Source: Sulfurovum sp. (lineage in GTDB: Bacteria > Campylobacterota > Campylobacteria > Campylobacterales > Sulfurovaceae). Taken from it: DNA of 56,334 nt. The notes below the pieces were generated by a model. The model searched no databases, was not told where the DNA came from, and saw only the letters and a program-made list of their open reading frames with translations. The DNA lies in the NCBI GenBank assembly GCA_027062365.1, contig JAMOTK010000015.1:1-56334 (forward strand). Direction: 5' to 3'. Shown here in pieces: positions 7,960 through 15,997 of this stretch. Each line of letters opens with the position of its first letter. The stretch's first letter is position 1. The position numbers and the translations under genes are program-made.

Positions 7960-9177
7960 TTGAAAAGAGTTGTAGTAACAGGTTTAGGAATGATTAACGC
8001 TTTAGGATTGGACAAAGAGAGTTCATTTTCTGCCATTATAGAGGGGAAATGTGGTATCAGAACAATTGAAAGTTTTGATACCGAGGGGCAATCTGTTACT
8101 ATTGCTGGAGAGATACCTAACTTTGATGTATCAGAAGTCTTAGATAAAAAAGAAGCCAAAAAAGCAGATAGATTTATACAGCTAGGACTCAAAGCAGCTG
8201 ATGAAGCGATTAAAGATGCAAAGCTTCCTGAAGATGTAGATATGGAAAGATTTGGTATCGCATCTGCTTCAGGTATTGGTGGACTTCCTAATATAGAAAA
8301 AAACTCTGTCGTCTGTACCAATAGAGGTCCTAGAAGAATTTCTCCATTTTTTATCCCCTCTTCATTGGTCAATATGCTTGGTGGATTTATCTCTATTTAC
8401 CAAGGGATGAAAGGACCAAACCTCTCATCTGTCACAGCCTGTGCAGCAGGTACGCATGCCATCGGTGAGGCTGCGAAGTCTATCATGGTAGGCACTGCTG
8501 ATAAGATGCTCGTTGTGGGTGCAGAGTCAGCGATTTGTCCTGTAGGTATCGGTGGATTTGCTGCAATGAAAGCCCTCTCTACAAGAAATGATGACCCACA
8601 AACATCTTCTCGTCCTTTTGACAAAGACAGAGATGGTTTTGTAATGGGAGAAGGTGCAGGTGCTTTGGTACTAGAGTCTTATGATGATGCCATAGCACGT
8701 GGGGCTACAATCTATGGTGAACTCATTGGATTTGGTGAAAGTGGTGATGCAAATCATATCACTACCCCAACACAAGATGGTCCTCTTCGTGCCATGAAGG
8801 GTGCGTATAAAATGGCAGGTAATCCCAAAGTGGATTATGTCAATGCACATGGTACATCGACACCAGTGAATGACAAAAATGAAACTGCAGCACTCAAAGT
8901 ACTCTTTGGTGGTAAAGAAAACTGTCCTCCTGTAAGTTCTATCAAGGGGCAGCTAGGTCACTGTCTAGGTGCAGCTGGTGCAATAGAAGCAGTTGTTTGT
9001 CTCATGGCGATGAGAGATGGCGTACTTCCTCCTACCATTAATAGTGAAACAGCTGATGAGAATTGTGATTTAGACTATATCTCTACTGGGGCTAGAAAAG
9101 CTGACATTACAGTAGCGATGAGTAATTCCTTTGGTTTTGGTGGCACAAATGGTGTCGTTATTTTTAAAAAAATATAA
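7960..9177 (+). CDS. fabF: 3-oxoacyl-ACP synthase II
   Basis: The 405-residue condensing enzyme elongates acyl-ACP with malonyl-ACP. The catalytic triad is intact: Cys161 in SSVTACAAGTH, His297 in VNAHGTSTP and His334 in KGQLGHCLGAAG. The C-terminal NSFGFGGTNG loop is present. The start is a TTG at 7960, supported by an AGGAG site ending 5-6 bases before it and by the normal N-terminal KRVVVTGLGMI; no ATG is available. It lies 11 bases before accA. Confidence 0.95.
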   Translation: MKRVVVTGLGMINALGLDKESSFSAIIEGKCGIRTIESFDTEGQSVTIAGEIPNFDVSEVLDKKEAKKADRFIQLGLKAADEAIKDAKLPEDVDMERFGIASASGIGGLPNIEKNSVVCTNRGPRRISPFFIPSSLVNMLGGFISIYQGMKGPNLSSVTACAAGTHAIGEAAKSIMVGTADKMLVVGAESAICPVGIGGFAAMKALSTRNDDPQTSSRPFDKDRDGFVMGEGAGALVLESYDDAIARGATIYGELIGFGESGDANHITTPTQDGPLRAMKGAYKMAGNPKVDYVNAHGTSTPVNDKNETAALKVLFGGKENCPPVSSIKGQLGHCLGAAGAIEAVVCLMAMRDGVLPPTINSETADENCDLDYISTGARKADITVAMSNSFGFGGTNGVVIFKKI

Positions 9178-9188
9178 GGAATTAACCT

Positions 9189-10124
9189 ATGGCAACTTAT
9201 TTAGATTTTGAAAATAAAATTGAAAAGATACAAGAAGACATCGTATCAGCACATGCCATTGCAAATATGAATGAAGTAGAAAGACTTCAAAAAGATTTAG
9301 AAAAAGAAGTCAATAAAACTTTTGGTTCTTTGTCTGATTTCCAAAAACTTCAATTGGCACGTCATCCTGATAGACCGTATTCATTAGATTATATTAAATT
9401 TTTAATGGATGATGCCTATGAAATTCATGGAGACCGAGCCTTTCGTGATGACCCTGCTATCTTGTGTTATATTGGTTGGATAGAGGGTCAAAAAACGATG
9501 CTTATTGGCGAACAAAAAGGACGTGGAGTCAAAAATAAAATCAAAAGAAATTTTGGTATGCCTAACCCTGAGGGATATAGAAAAGCTTTACGTGCTGTAA
9601 AAATGGCAGAAAAGTTTGATATTCCTGTACTGATGCTCATCGACACTCCAGGTGCGTACCCTGGGCTTGGAGCAGAAGAGCGTGGACAAAGTGAAGCCAT
9701 AGCCAAAAATCTTTTTGAATTTGCATCGATTAAAGTCCCTCTTGTCTCTATCGTCATAGGAGAAGGTGGTTCAGGTGGAGCATTGGCAATAGGTGTGGCT
9801 GATAGATTGGCAATGATGCGTTACTCTGTCTTTGCAGTGATTTCTCCTGAGGGATGTTCTGCGATACTTTGGAATGACCCCTCCAAAGTAGAAGTCGCAA
9901 CCAAAGCACTCAAAATCACACCTGATGACCTTTTTGCACATAAACTCATCGATGATATACTAGATGAACCACTTATTGGCGCACATAGAGACAAACAAAC
10001 AGCAGCCAATGTACTCAAAGCCTATTTCTTGGATACAGTAAAATCATTAAGAACACTTTCTACCGATGAAATGCTAGAGCAACGCTACCAACGCCTCACC
10101 TCCGTTGGTGCATATTCTGAATAG
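9189..10124 (+). CDS. accA: Acetyl-CoA carboxylase carboxyltransferase subunit alpha
   Basis: The 311-residue protein has the AccA order: an N-terminal helical region starting [14 protein letters not shown], then the crotonase-fold core with [54 protein letters not shown] and [17 protein letters not shown]. With AccD it transfers carboxyl from biotin to acetyl-CoA to make malonyl-CoA. AccD, AccB and AccC are not in the window. It is placed between fabF and a DedA gene with gaps of 11 and 9 bases, so it is in one operon of fatty acid synthesis. Confidence 0.95.
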   Translation: MATYLDFENKIEKIQEDIVSAHAIANMNEVERLQKDLEKEVNKTFGSLSDFQKLQLARHPDRPYSLDYIKFLMDDAYEIHGDRAFRDDPAILCYIGWIEGQKTMLIGEQKGRGVKNKIKRNFGMPNPEGYRKALRAVKMAEKFDIPVLMLIDTPGAYPGLGAEERGQSEAIAKNLFEFASIKVPLVSIVIGEGGSGGALAIGVADRLAMMRYSVFAVISPEGCSAILWNDPSKVEVATKALKITPDDLFAHKLIDDILDEPLIGAHRDKQTAANVLKAYFLDTVKSLRTLSTDEMLEQRYQRLTSVGAYSE

Positions 10125-10133
10125 TATAGTTTT

Positions 10134-10748
10134 ATGATACATGATATAGCACAAACGATTGTCTCTTACATCGGAGATATGGGGTATTGGGGTATTTTTC
10201 TTCTTATGTTTATCGAGAGTACATTTTTCCCTTTTCCTAGTGAAATAGTCATGATACCTGCTGGGTATCTAGCATTTCAAGGTGAAATGAATCTCTATAT
10301 CGTTATTTTAGCAGGTATCTTAGGCTCAGTTTTGGGTGCATTACTCAATTACTATCTAGCCATGACTTTTGGTAGAGGTTTTATCCTTAAATATGGTAAA
10401 TACTTTTTTATCAAAGAAGAAACCCTAGATAAATTGGAAGATTTTTTTACAAAACATGGTGAAATATCTACTTTTACAGGTAGACTCATCCCTGGTATAC
10501 GCCAACTCATCTCTCTTCCTGCTGGACTAGCACGAATGAACATTGCCAAGTTTTCATTCTTTACAGCCATTGGTGCAGGACTATGGGTCATCGTCTTAGT
10601 TGCACTAGGCTACTTGGTAGGCTCAAATGAAGCCCTTATATCTCAGTACCTACAATCAGCCACACTCATCGCCCTTGTCTGTGTTGTATTTATCACGATA
10701 TTTTATATCATAAGGCACAAAAGACGCAAAAAGATACTAGAAGATTAA
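10134..10748 (+). CDS. DedA family membrane protein
   Basis: This 204-residue integral membrane protein has the DedA (SNARE-associated, VTT) features: [17 protein letters not shown] near the first re-entrant loop and [22 protein letters not shown] in the second. DedA proteins act as lipid-carrier flippases (undecaprenyl phosphate or phospholipid) driven by the proton motive force. Several hydrophobic segments and a basic tail (RHKRRKK) are visible. It is the last gene of the fatty acid operon and converges on the histidine kinase gene. Confidence 0.85.
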   Translation: MIHDIAQTIVSYIGDMGYWGIFLLMFIESTFFPFPSEIVMIPAGYLAFQGEMNLYIVILAGILGSVLGALLNYYLAMTFGRGFILKYGKYFFIKEETLDKLEDFFTKHGEISTFTGRLIPGIRQLISLPAGLARMNIAKFSFFTAIGAGLWVIVLVALGYLVGSNEALISQYLQSATLIALVCVVFITIFYIIRHKRRKKILED

Positions 10749-10761
10749 TCGCATAATAATG

Positions 10762-11598
10762 CTATTTTATCACAGAATTTAGATGTAAACGTACACCTGT
10801 CCCTACTTCTTTTTCTGATGTGATATAAATATCTATCTCTTCACTATCACAATACTTTTTAACGAGAGCCAAGCCTATACCCTCCCCTTCTTTTCGTTCA
10901 TCTCCTTGAAAGTAACGCTCGTGTACACGCAGAAGTTGACTCGTACTCATCCCTATACCTTTGTCTTCTATGCTAAGGACAGTCTCTTTTAGTGTGATGG
11001 AGATAGGAGAGGTTTTGGCAGAATATTTCATGGCATTACTTAGGATATTGTCTAACATTTGTTCAAAGCCTATTTTATCTACGTGTATCATACAAGGTTG
11101 TAGAGTAAGGATAAAAGGATTTCTATTTTGTTCTTCAAAAATGGCTACTCGTTCTTCTATGAGGTTTTTCATATCAAAAGACTCTTTTTCTATCGTATGC
11201 ATCTCTTTGTGTATAGCATAGACTAGCTCATCATAGAGTTTTTTGAGCCGATTTGAAGCATCTTCTATCCGTTGCAATCGTTTGAGTGATTTTTCATCGA
11301 CTAGGGTCTTTTTGAGCATAGCACTATTGGCATTGATGGTAGAAAGAGGGATATTTAATTCATGGATAATATCTCTAGTTAATACCACTAGCGTATCTTC
11401 CATCTGTTTTTGGGGTGCAAAGATAAGTGCCGTTAACACATAACCCCATCCTACAGCAACCATCAACACCAAAGCCCCTGCGACAAAAAAGTTAAATTCA
11501 CTCATGTGCCAGTTTTTTAAAAATTGATACACTGCCATCAAGAGCGTAAACATCGTAAAAAAATAGATAACCCCTGCAAGGATAAGTTCTTTTCTCAT
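10762..11598 (-). CDS. Sensor histidine kinase, small, two membrane helices
   Basis: The 278-residue protein has two membrane helices (about 5-27 and 37-60) with almost no periplasmic loop, so it probably senses a membrane or intramembrane signal. The phospho-accepting His79 lies in RDIIHELNIPLSTI (H-box), followed by an HATPase domain with N-box DNILSNAMKYSA, G1 DKGIGMS and G2 GEGIGLALVKKY. It follows the response regulator gene by 4 bases on the same strand, so the two form a pair, in an operon with fabG. The signal is unknown; linkage to fabG suggests, but does not show, membrane lipid homeostasis. Confidence 0.85.
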   Translation of the reverse strand: MRKELILAGVIYFFTMFTLLMAVYQFLKNWHMSEFNFFVAGALVLMVAVGWGYVLTALIFAPQKQMEDTLVVLTRDIIHELNIPLSTINANSAMLKKTLVDEKSLKRLQRIEDASNRLKKLYDELVYAIHKEMHTIEKESFDMKNLIEERVAIFEEQNRNPFILTLQPCMIHVDKIGFEQMLDNILSNAMKYSAKTSPISITLKETVLSIEDKGIGMSTSQLLRVHERYFQGDERKEGEGIGLALVKKYCDSEEIDIYITSEKEVGTGVRLHLNSVIK

Positions 11599-11602
11599 CT
11601 GT

Positions 11603-12256
11603 TTATATCTTTAATTGGTAGCCTACAGATCGAATATTCTGTATCTGTGTAGGAAAATATTTTTTGAGTTGTGTAATGTAGACACGCAATGCCCCGTCAC
11701 TCGTCCCTTCTGCACTGCTCCATAGACGCTCTTTTATCTGTTCTAATGGGACAACCGACCCTTGCCCTTCTAACAAAATCAAGAGTAAGTCTACAGCTTT
11801 TTGTCTTAGTTCCATGACATTTTTATCTTTATCATACAACTTTTTATGCAATATATCAAAGCTAAAATCACCCAAAGAGACACACTGTGTACGTGTTTGC
11901 CTACGCAAAAGAGCAAAGATACGTAACAAAAGTTCATCCAAATCTACAGGCTTGGTAATATAGTCATCTCCCCCTTGGGTAAAGCCCTCTTTGAGTGAGT
12001 CTTTATCATCACGAGAGGTAATAAATATCGTAGGGGTCAAATCTCCTGCTGTGCGTAATTTTTTAAGCAATTCAAAACCATTTTCATACGGAAGATTGAC
12101 ATCAAAGAGATAAAGGTCATATTTGTTTTCATAGCTCAAATCCAAAGCCGAATAAGGGTCAAGTACACAATCGAGTGTAAACCCCTCTTCTTCTAAAAAA
12201 TCTTCTAATGTTTCGTTGAAAAGCTTATCATCTTCAAGCAGAAGTATTTTCATCAT
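11603..12256 (-). CDS. OmpR-type response regulator
   Basis: The 217 residues form a receiver domain (acidic pair near residues 9-10, phospho-accepting Asp52 in YLFDVNLP, Thr80, Lys102 in ITKPVD) and a C-terminal winged-helix DNA-binding domain with LRQKAVDLLLILLE, ALRVYITQLKKYF and an ending RSVGYQL. The ATG at 12256 follows a good AAGGAGTGT site. It lies 7 bases after fabG and 4 bases before the kinase gene, so fabG, regulator and kinase appear cotranscribed. Confidence 0.9.
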   Translation of the reverse strand: MMKILLLEDDKLFNETLEDFLEEEGFTLDCVLDPYSALDLSYENKYDLYLFDVNLPYENGFELLKKLRTAGDLTPTIFITSRDDKDSLKEGFTQGGDDYITKPVDLDELLLRIFALLRRQTRTQCVSLGDFSFDILHKKLYDKDKNVMELRQKAVDLLLILLEGQGSVVPLEQIKERLWSSAEGTSDGALRVYITQLKKYFPTQIQNIRSVGYQLKI

Positions 12257-12263
12257 ACACTCC

Positions 12264-13007
12264 TTACATCAACATCCCACCATTGACTTTGAGTGTCTCT
12301 CCTGTAATGTAGCTAGAGTGGTCTGAGAGTAAAAATGCCACAGCGTCAGCCACTTCGCTAGGGTTTCCAAATCGTGCCATAGGGATTTTGGCAGTAAAGG
12401 CATCTTTGACCTCTTCTTTGAGTACCGAAGTCATCTCCGTAGCGATAAACCCAGGGGTAATGGTATTATAGCGAATACCAGATGTCCCTGCTTCCATAGC
12501 AAATGATTTGGTCATCGCAATCGTACCACCTTTAGAGGCTGCATAATTGGTCTGTCCAGCATTCCCTGTCTCCCCCACGATAGAGGCGATGTTTACCACC
12601 GAACCAAAACGCTTTTTACGCATCACTTTAAGGGCTTCTCTACAACCAATAAAAGTAGAAGTAAGGTTGGCATTAATCACATCCATAAAGGCTTCTGTTT
12701 TCATACGCATTGCCAATCCATCTTTGGTAATCCCTGCGTTATTGACCAGATATGCCAAAGAGCCATCTGTAGCTACAATATGTTTCATCGCTTCGACAAA
12801 CGCTTTGTCATCACTCACATCAAAACCAATCACTTCTGCCTTGCCACCTGCTTCTTCTATCAACGCTTTAATCGCATTCGCCTCAACTTCTCCAGAACGA
12901 AAATTGACCCATACTTTGAGTCCCATTTTGGCTAAACCTTTGGCTATCTCTGCCCCTATACCTCTACTTGCACCAGTAACCAGTACATTTGTTCCTGTAA
13001 ATTTCAT
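12264..13007 (-). CDS. fabG: 3-oxoacyl-ACP reductase
   Basis: The 247-residue short-chain dehydrogenase reduces 3-oxoacyl-ACP with NADPH. It shows the TGASRGIG nucleotide-binding motif (residues 11-18), NNAG, Asn114, and the catalytic Ser142, Tyr155 and Lys159 in NYAASKGG. The ending SSYITGETLKVNGGMLM is typical of FabG. The ATG follows an AAAGG site. The gene heads the minus-strand unit with the two-component pair and lies 2 kb from, and opposite to, the acpP-fabF-accA operon. Confidence 0.9.
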   Translation of the reverse strand: MKFTGTNVLVTGASRGIGAEIAKGLAKMGLKVWVNFRSGEVEANAIKALIEEAGGKAEVIGFDVSDDKAFVEAMKHIVATDGSLAYLVNNAGITKDGLAMRMKTEAFMDVINANLTSTFIGCREALKVMRKKRFGSVVNIASIVGETGNAGQTNYAASKGGTIAMTKSFAMEAGTSGIRYNTITPGFIATEMTSVLKEEVKDAFTAKIPMARFGNPSEVADAVAFLLSDHSSYITGETLKVNGGMLM

Positions 13008-13077
13008 TGTTTGCCTTTAATTTATAATACTACTATTGTACACAAAAAGCATTAAGAGATAAGAATAATATTCTAGC

Positions 13078-13083
13078 TATAAT
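13078..13083 (+). promoter_or_regulatory. -10 box for the Ibs-like transcript
   Basis: TATAAT on the plus strand, followed after 5 bases by the left arm of an 11-bp inverted repeat. Transcription would start near 13090. Its mirror, a minus-strand TATAAT, lies at 13276-13281. Confidence 0.6.
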
Positions 13084-13167
13084 GACTTGCTTAGTTGGGC
13101 GATTGTTAAGTGAATTCATTGTGAGGAGTTAGGTGGGATAGGGTCAGCCTCTAAAAAGGATGTAACA

Positions 13168-13227
13168 ATGAAACTTCTCATAGTAATTGTTATTCTTCTG
13201 TTGCTTATCGCAACAAAAGCATATTAA
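13168..13227 (+). CDS. Ibs-like 19-residue hydrophobic peptide (putative type I toxin)
   Basis: The ORF encodes MKLLIVIVILLLLIATKAY. As I recall it, E. coli IbsC is MMRLVIILIVLLLISFSAY, the same length, with the same basic start, Ile/Val/Leu core and Ala-Tyr end. Ibs peptides insert in the inner membrane and depolarise it. The ATG has a good AAAAGGA site at 13154-13160, 7 bases away. The message is bounded by an inverted repeat with promoters on both strands, and a stable hairpin follows the stop codon. The peptide is short enough that convergent composition is possible; the cassette architecture is what raises confidence. Confidence 0.65.
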   Translation: MKLLIVIVILLLLIATKAY

Positions 13228-13233
13228 AAAGCT

Positions 13234-13259
13234 GGTGAAAGAGTTGACGCTCTTTTACC
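13234..13259 (+). terminator. Stable hairpin downstream of the Ibs-like ORF
   Basis: GGTGAAAGAG (13234-13243) pairs with CTCTTTTACC (13250-13259), ten pairs including one G-U, loop TTGACG. No T-run follows directly, so it may serve RNA stability or antisense kissing as much as termination. Confidence 0.5.
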
Positions 13260-13313
13260 TGTCCCAACTAGGCATATTATAACATAAAAATTTAAAATTA
13301 ATTCTACATTTCC

Positions 13314-13391
13314 GTAGGTCGGAGTGTCCTCACTCCGACACAAGCTTCATCACATCATAAATATCTGTCGAAGTGAGACACTCCGACCTAC
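13314..13391. repeat. Paired REP-like palindromes (BIME-type)
   Basis: REP1 (13314-13340, plus) is GTAG followed by the palindrome GTCGGAGTG-TCC-TCACTCCGAC. REP2 (13366-13391, minus orientation) is the inverted copy ending GACCTAC. A GTAG head plus an imperfect palindrome is the form of REP sequences moved by RAYT (TnpA-REP) transposases; no RAYT gene is in the window. The intervening block TTCATCACATCATAAA recurs before REP3. Confidence 0.7.
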
Positions 13392-13489
13392 AAAATATCT
13401 GCTATTTTCCACTCTTTTTTAACAGCAATGTATCCTATAATAATAGCTCCTATAAAGCCTACTACATAAAGCCATTCTAAATCATTCAT
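13388..13489 (-). CDS. 33-residue membrane peptide of unknown function
   Basis: The frame encodes a short peptide starting MNDLEWLYVVGFIGAIIIGY with one membrane helix (about 6-22) and a basic-charged tail. Its ATG overlaps the TGA of the preceding ORF in ATGA, as in coupled genes. Its TAG stop lies inside the conserved GTAG of REP2, so the repeat insertion probably supplied the stop and the natural C-terminus may be lost. I do not recognise a family. Confidence 0.4.
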   Translation of the reverse strand: MNDLEWLYVVGFIGAIIIGYIAVKKEWKIADIL

Positions 13490-13725
13490 CTCTTTAACTC
13501 CTCTAATTCTTTATAAAGTCTTCCCTGCTTTGCAAGATTTACAATAACTGCTAGAACAGAAAAAACAAAAACTATCCATAAAGCAATGCCTAAATATCCA
13601 TTAATTTTAACACCATATATCCAAGAAGCACCTACAACTGCTGAAAATACAAATATTTTATTCTAAACGATGTCTGCTTGTTTTGAAATAATATCAATAA
13701 GTACTTTTTTATTTTCTATATCCAT
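13486..13725 (-). pseudogene. Small two-helix membrane protein broken by an in-frame TAG
   Basis: The 79-codon frame starts MDIENKKVLIDIISKQADIV, then has a TAG at 13663-13665, then continues in the same frame with two hydrophobic stretches (NKIFVFSAVVGASWIYG and GIALWIVFVFSVLAVIV) and a charged end KELEELKR. The composition is continuous across the stop, so this is a single base nonsense change or an internal restart rather than two genes. A TATAAT box (minus strand, 13732-13737) lies exactly 6 bases before the ATG and no ribosome site is present, suggesting a leaderless message. Confidence 0.5.
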
Positions 13726-13787
13726 AAAATGATTATAACCAATTTATTTTAAAATTCAAAATCAAATTTTATCACATCATAAACATT

Positions 13788-13813
13788 CGTCGGGGTGAGA
13801 CACCCCGACCTAC
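13788..13813 (-). repeat. REP-like palindrome 3
   Basis: Minus-strand reading is GTAGGTCGGGGTGTCTCACC and onwards, the same GTAG-plus-palindrome design as REP1 and REP2. It is preceded on the plus strand by ATCACATCATAAA, shared with the REP1-REP2 spacer, so the two loci share about 45 bp. Confidence 0.7.
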
Positions 13814-13900
13814 GGAAGCCAAATAAAAATCTTACCCAACTTAAAGTAAATACAAACTCTTTATGTTAAAATCTAGCTATATTATATCCAAGGAATTTTT

Positions 13901-14380
13901 ATGTCTAATTTCAAATCATTTACGCTACTCTCCTTGCTTACCTTTACTTGTTTGGCTGTGTATGCTAGTACTCCTTCTGAGAGCCTTATCATAGAAACAG
14001 AAAACAAAACCATAGAAGCCATACTCAAAGCAGAAGATACTATAGGCACAAGAAGTACCAAAAGCCTAGACAAAGAAACACTCTCAGCCGTGCTTTGTAT
14101 TATCACAAATATTTTGAGTGAAAAGAAAGAAGTGCTTGACCAAGCAACAATCTTCAACATCACAACCTTCGACGGACCTCGAGGATCAAAAGGATTAGAA
14201 GGAACAATTACAGATAATGACGGAATAAAAAGTGTAAAAATTGAGTATAGTGACGGAGGATTAACTTCTTATTCAGACGGAGATATAGACCAAGAATCTG
14301 CTCATTCTTCAGGAGTTACTTATACGATAACTGTTACTGATTATAATAATGTGGTGAAGACGAAAACGGGGACTTTGTAG
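13901..14380 (+). CDS. Small secreted protein with an Ig-like C-terminal region
   Basis: The 159-residue product has a signal peptide (cleavage near AVYA-ST, residue 22) and a mature part in two halves: a helical region to about residue 75 and a Gly/Asp/Thr-rich beta region (TITDNDGIKSVKIEYSDGG, GVTYTITVTDYNN) resembling a bacterial Ig-like or cadherin-like repeat. One Cys remains after cleavage. The ATG follows CCAAGGAATTTTT. It is monocistronic, enclosed by REP3 and REP4 in opposite orientations. I do not recognise a specific family. Confidence 0.6.
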   Translation: MSNFKSFTLLSLLTFTCLAVYASTPSESLIIETENKTIEAILKAEDTIGTRSTKSLDKETLSAVLCIITNILSEKKEVLDQATIFNITTFDGPRGSKGLEGTITDNDGIKSVKIEYSDGGLTSYSDGDIDQESAHSSGVTYTITVTDYNNVVKTKTGTL

Positions 14381-14384
14381 AAGC

Positions 14385-14413
14385 GTAGGTCGGGGGTGTC
14401 CTCTTCCCCGACA
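14385..14413 (+). repeat. REP-like palindrome 4
   Basis: GTAGGTCGGGGGTGTCCTCT leading to TCCCCGACA, 4 bases after the stop of the secreted protein gene. It has the GTAG head and a seven-base stem GTCGGGG/CCCCGAC, and may double as a transcript-end hairpin. Confidence 0.65.
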
Positions 14414-14439
14414 TTTTAACCATTTACCCACAAAAAACC

Positions 14440-15921
14440 TTAAACCAACCCCCCATCCATCTCATCAGGCACATCCAACCCCATAAGCATTAACACAGTA
14501 GAAGCAATATTATTAAGTCCACATCCCTCTTTGAGTTCTCTCACTCCCTCTGCCAATACAAAACACCATACTTCACCTACAGTATGATTGGTTAAGGTAT
14601 TGCCGTCTTTGTCTTTCATCTCTTCGCAGTTTCCGTGGTCGGAGGTTAGGATGATATTATAATTCTCTTCTTTTGCCTTGGCTATAATCTTGCCTAACTG
14701 CGTATCTACAGTATTTACAGCAATACACGCTGCATCATAATTTCCCGTGTGACCTACCATATCACCATTGGCGAAATTGACTACAATAAAATCATAGGCT
14801 TCTTCCATCGCAGTATGTACGGCATTGCCTACCTCTTTGGCTGACATCTCTGGTTGTAAATCATAGGTTTTTACATCAGGGCTAGGAATGAGTACACGGC
14901 TTTCACCGATATAAGGCTCTTCTATTCCCCCATTCATAAAAAAGGTAACATGGGCATATTTTTCTGTTTCTGCTGTGTGTAGTTGTCTGCATCCTGCATT
15001 GCTTATGACTTCTGCTAGTGTATTTTTGGGTGCAACTTTAGGGAATAAAATAGGAAAAGAAAAACTGGCATCATATTTCGTCATCGTGGCAATATGAAGT
15101 GGGATAAATTTTCGTTCAAATTCGCAAAAGTCTTCTTTACCCAAAGCTGTTGTGATCTCACGCACTCTATCTGAACGGAAATTTGTTACAAGTACAACAT
15201 CGTTTTCCTCTAAGCCTTTATAGCCATTGAGTGCTATAGGTGCTACAAATTCATCTAACTCTTTTTTGGCATAGCTTTCTTTGATATATGCTTCTGCTGA
15301 TATGCTTGTATGAGGTTTGGCATTTGCAATGGCTTCATAGCCTTTTTGTACTCTCTCCCAACGGTTGTCTCTATCCATAGTATAAAATCTACCTCCGATA
15401 GTAGCAATAGAAATATCTTCATCGCAAATCTCTTCTATTTGCTTGATATAAGTAGAAGCAGAAGTAGGACTGACATCGCGTCCATCGGTGATAAGGTGTA
15501 GAAATACTTTTTTGCCTCTATTTTTGATACGCTTTGCTAGTCCAATTGTATGAGAAATATGAGAATGAACCCCTCCATCACTTAATAAGCCTATTAAGTG
15601 TATGCGTTGGCTTTTTTCTAGTGTTTGGTTTAGAGCAGAATTATCTTCTATAGAGTTATTTTCTAAAGCCAAAGAGACTTTGACTAAATCTTGGTACAAA
15701 ATACGCCCAGCTCCTAAAGTCATGTGTCCTACTTCTGAATTACCCATTTGTCCCTCAGGAAGTCCTACACTTAATCCATGTGTAGAGATAAGTGTGCGTG
15801 GAGCAGATTCAAATAATCTATCATAAGTGGGTTTTTTGGCATCTTTAAATGCGTTACAAGTGCTATCAGGTTTACATCCTATACCATCTGTAATGATTAA
15901 AATTGTTTTATTTATAGACAT
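14440..15921 (-). CDS. gpmI: 2,3-bisphosphoglycerate-independent phosphoglycerate mutase
   Basis: The 493-residue alkaline-phosphatase-superfamily enzyme interconverts 3- and 2-phosphoglycerate through a phosphoserine, with two manganese ions. Metal and catalytic motifs: ITDGIGCKPDS near the N-terminus, the nucleophile Ser62 in EGQMGNSEVGH, DGRDVSPTSA, NFRSDRVRE, and near the C-terminus NFANGDMVGHTGN and LTSDHGNCEEM. Length and order are normal. The gene is alone on its strand and diverges from mraY. Confidence 0.93.
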   Translation of the reverse strand: MSINKTILIITDGIGCKPDSTCNAFKDAKKPTYDRLFESAPRTLISTHGLSVGLPEGQMGNSEVGHMTLGAGRILYQDLVKVSLALENNSIEDNSALNQTLEKSQRIHLIGLLSDGGVHSHISHTIGLAKRIKNRGKKVFLHLITDGRDVSPTSASTYIKQIEEICDEDISIATIGGRFYTMDRDNRWERVQKGYEAIANAKPHTSISAEAYIKESYAKKELDEFVAPIALNGYKGLEENDVVLVTNFRSDRVREITTALGKEDFCEFERKFIPLHIATMTKYDASFSFPILFPKVAPKNTLAEVISNAGCRQLHTAETEKYAHVTFFMNGGIEEPYIGESRVLIPSPDVKTYDLQPEMSAKEVGNAVHTAMEEAYDFIVVNFANGDMVGHTGNYDAACIAVNTVDTQLGKIIAKAKEENYNIILTSDHGNCEEMKDKDGNTLTNHTVGEVWCFVLAEGVRELKEGCGLNNIASTVLMLMGLDVPDEMDGGLV

Positions 15922-15997
15922 TGGGTATCTCTTTCTTAATAATTTAATTGAAATGATAGTAAAATAAACTTTCTAAAATCTTTAATGAAAGAACTTT

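Larger units (their letters stand above)
13090..13270 (-). ncRNA. Predicted antisense RNA (Sib-like antitoxin)
   Basis: A TATAAT on the minus strand (13276-13281) would start an RNA near 13270 that runs antisense across the whole 19-codon ORF and its ribosome site. Full overlap with the toxin message is the design of the Ibs/Sib type I systems. No terminator with a T-run is evident at its 3' end, so the end is approximate. Prediction only. Confidence 0.5.
13089..13273. repeat. Inverted-repeat boundaries of the toxin cassette
   Basis: GCTTAGTTGGG (13089-13099) is complementary to CCCAACTAGGC (13263-13273), 11 base pairs with one G-T wobble. The arms coincide with the predicted 5' end of each of two convergent transcripts, so each RNA would begin and end with complementary sequence and could close by long-range 5'-3' pairing. 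Confidence 0.7.

Noticed and set aside
13089-13273. Inverted repeat as transposon ends around the Ibs-like ORF
   Set aside because: There is no clear target duplication and the arms match predicted transcript starts, so RNA end-pairing is preferred, though mobility is not excluded.
13301-13400. REP pair as a simple terminator of the toxin cassette
   Set aside because: The same GTAG palindrome recurs at 13788 and 14385 in both orientations, so a dispersed repeat explains it better.
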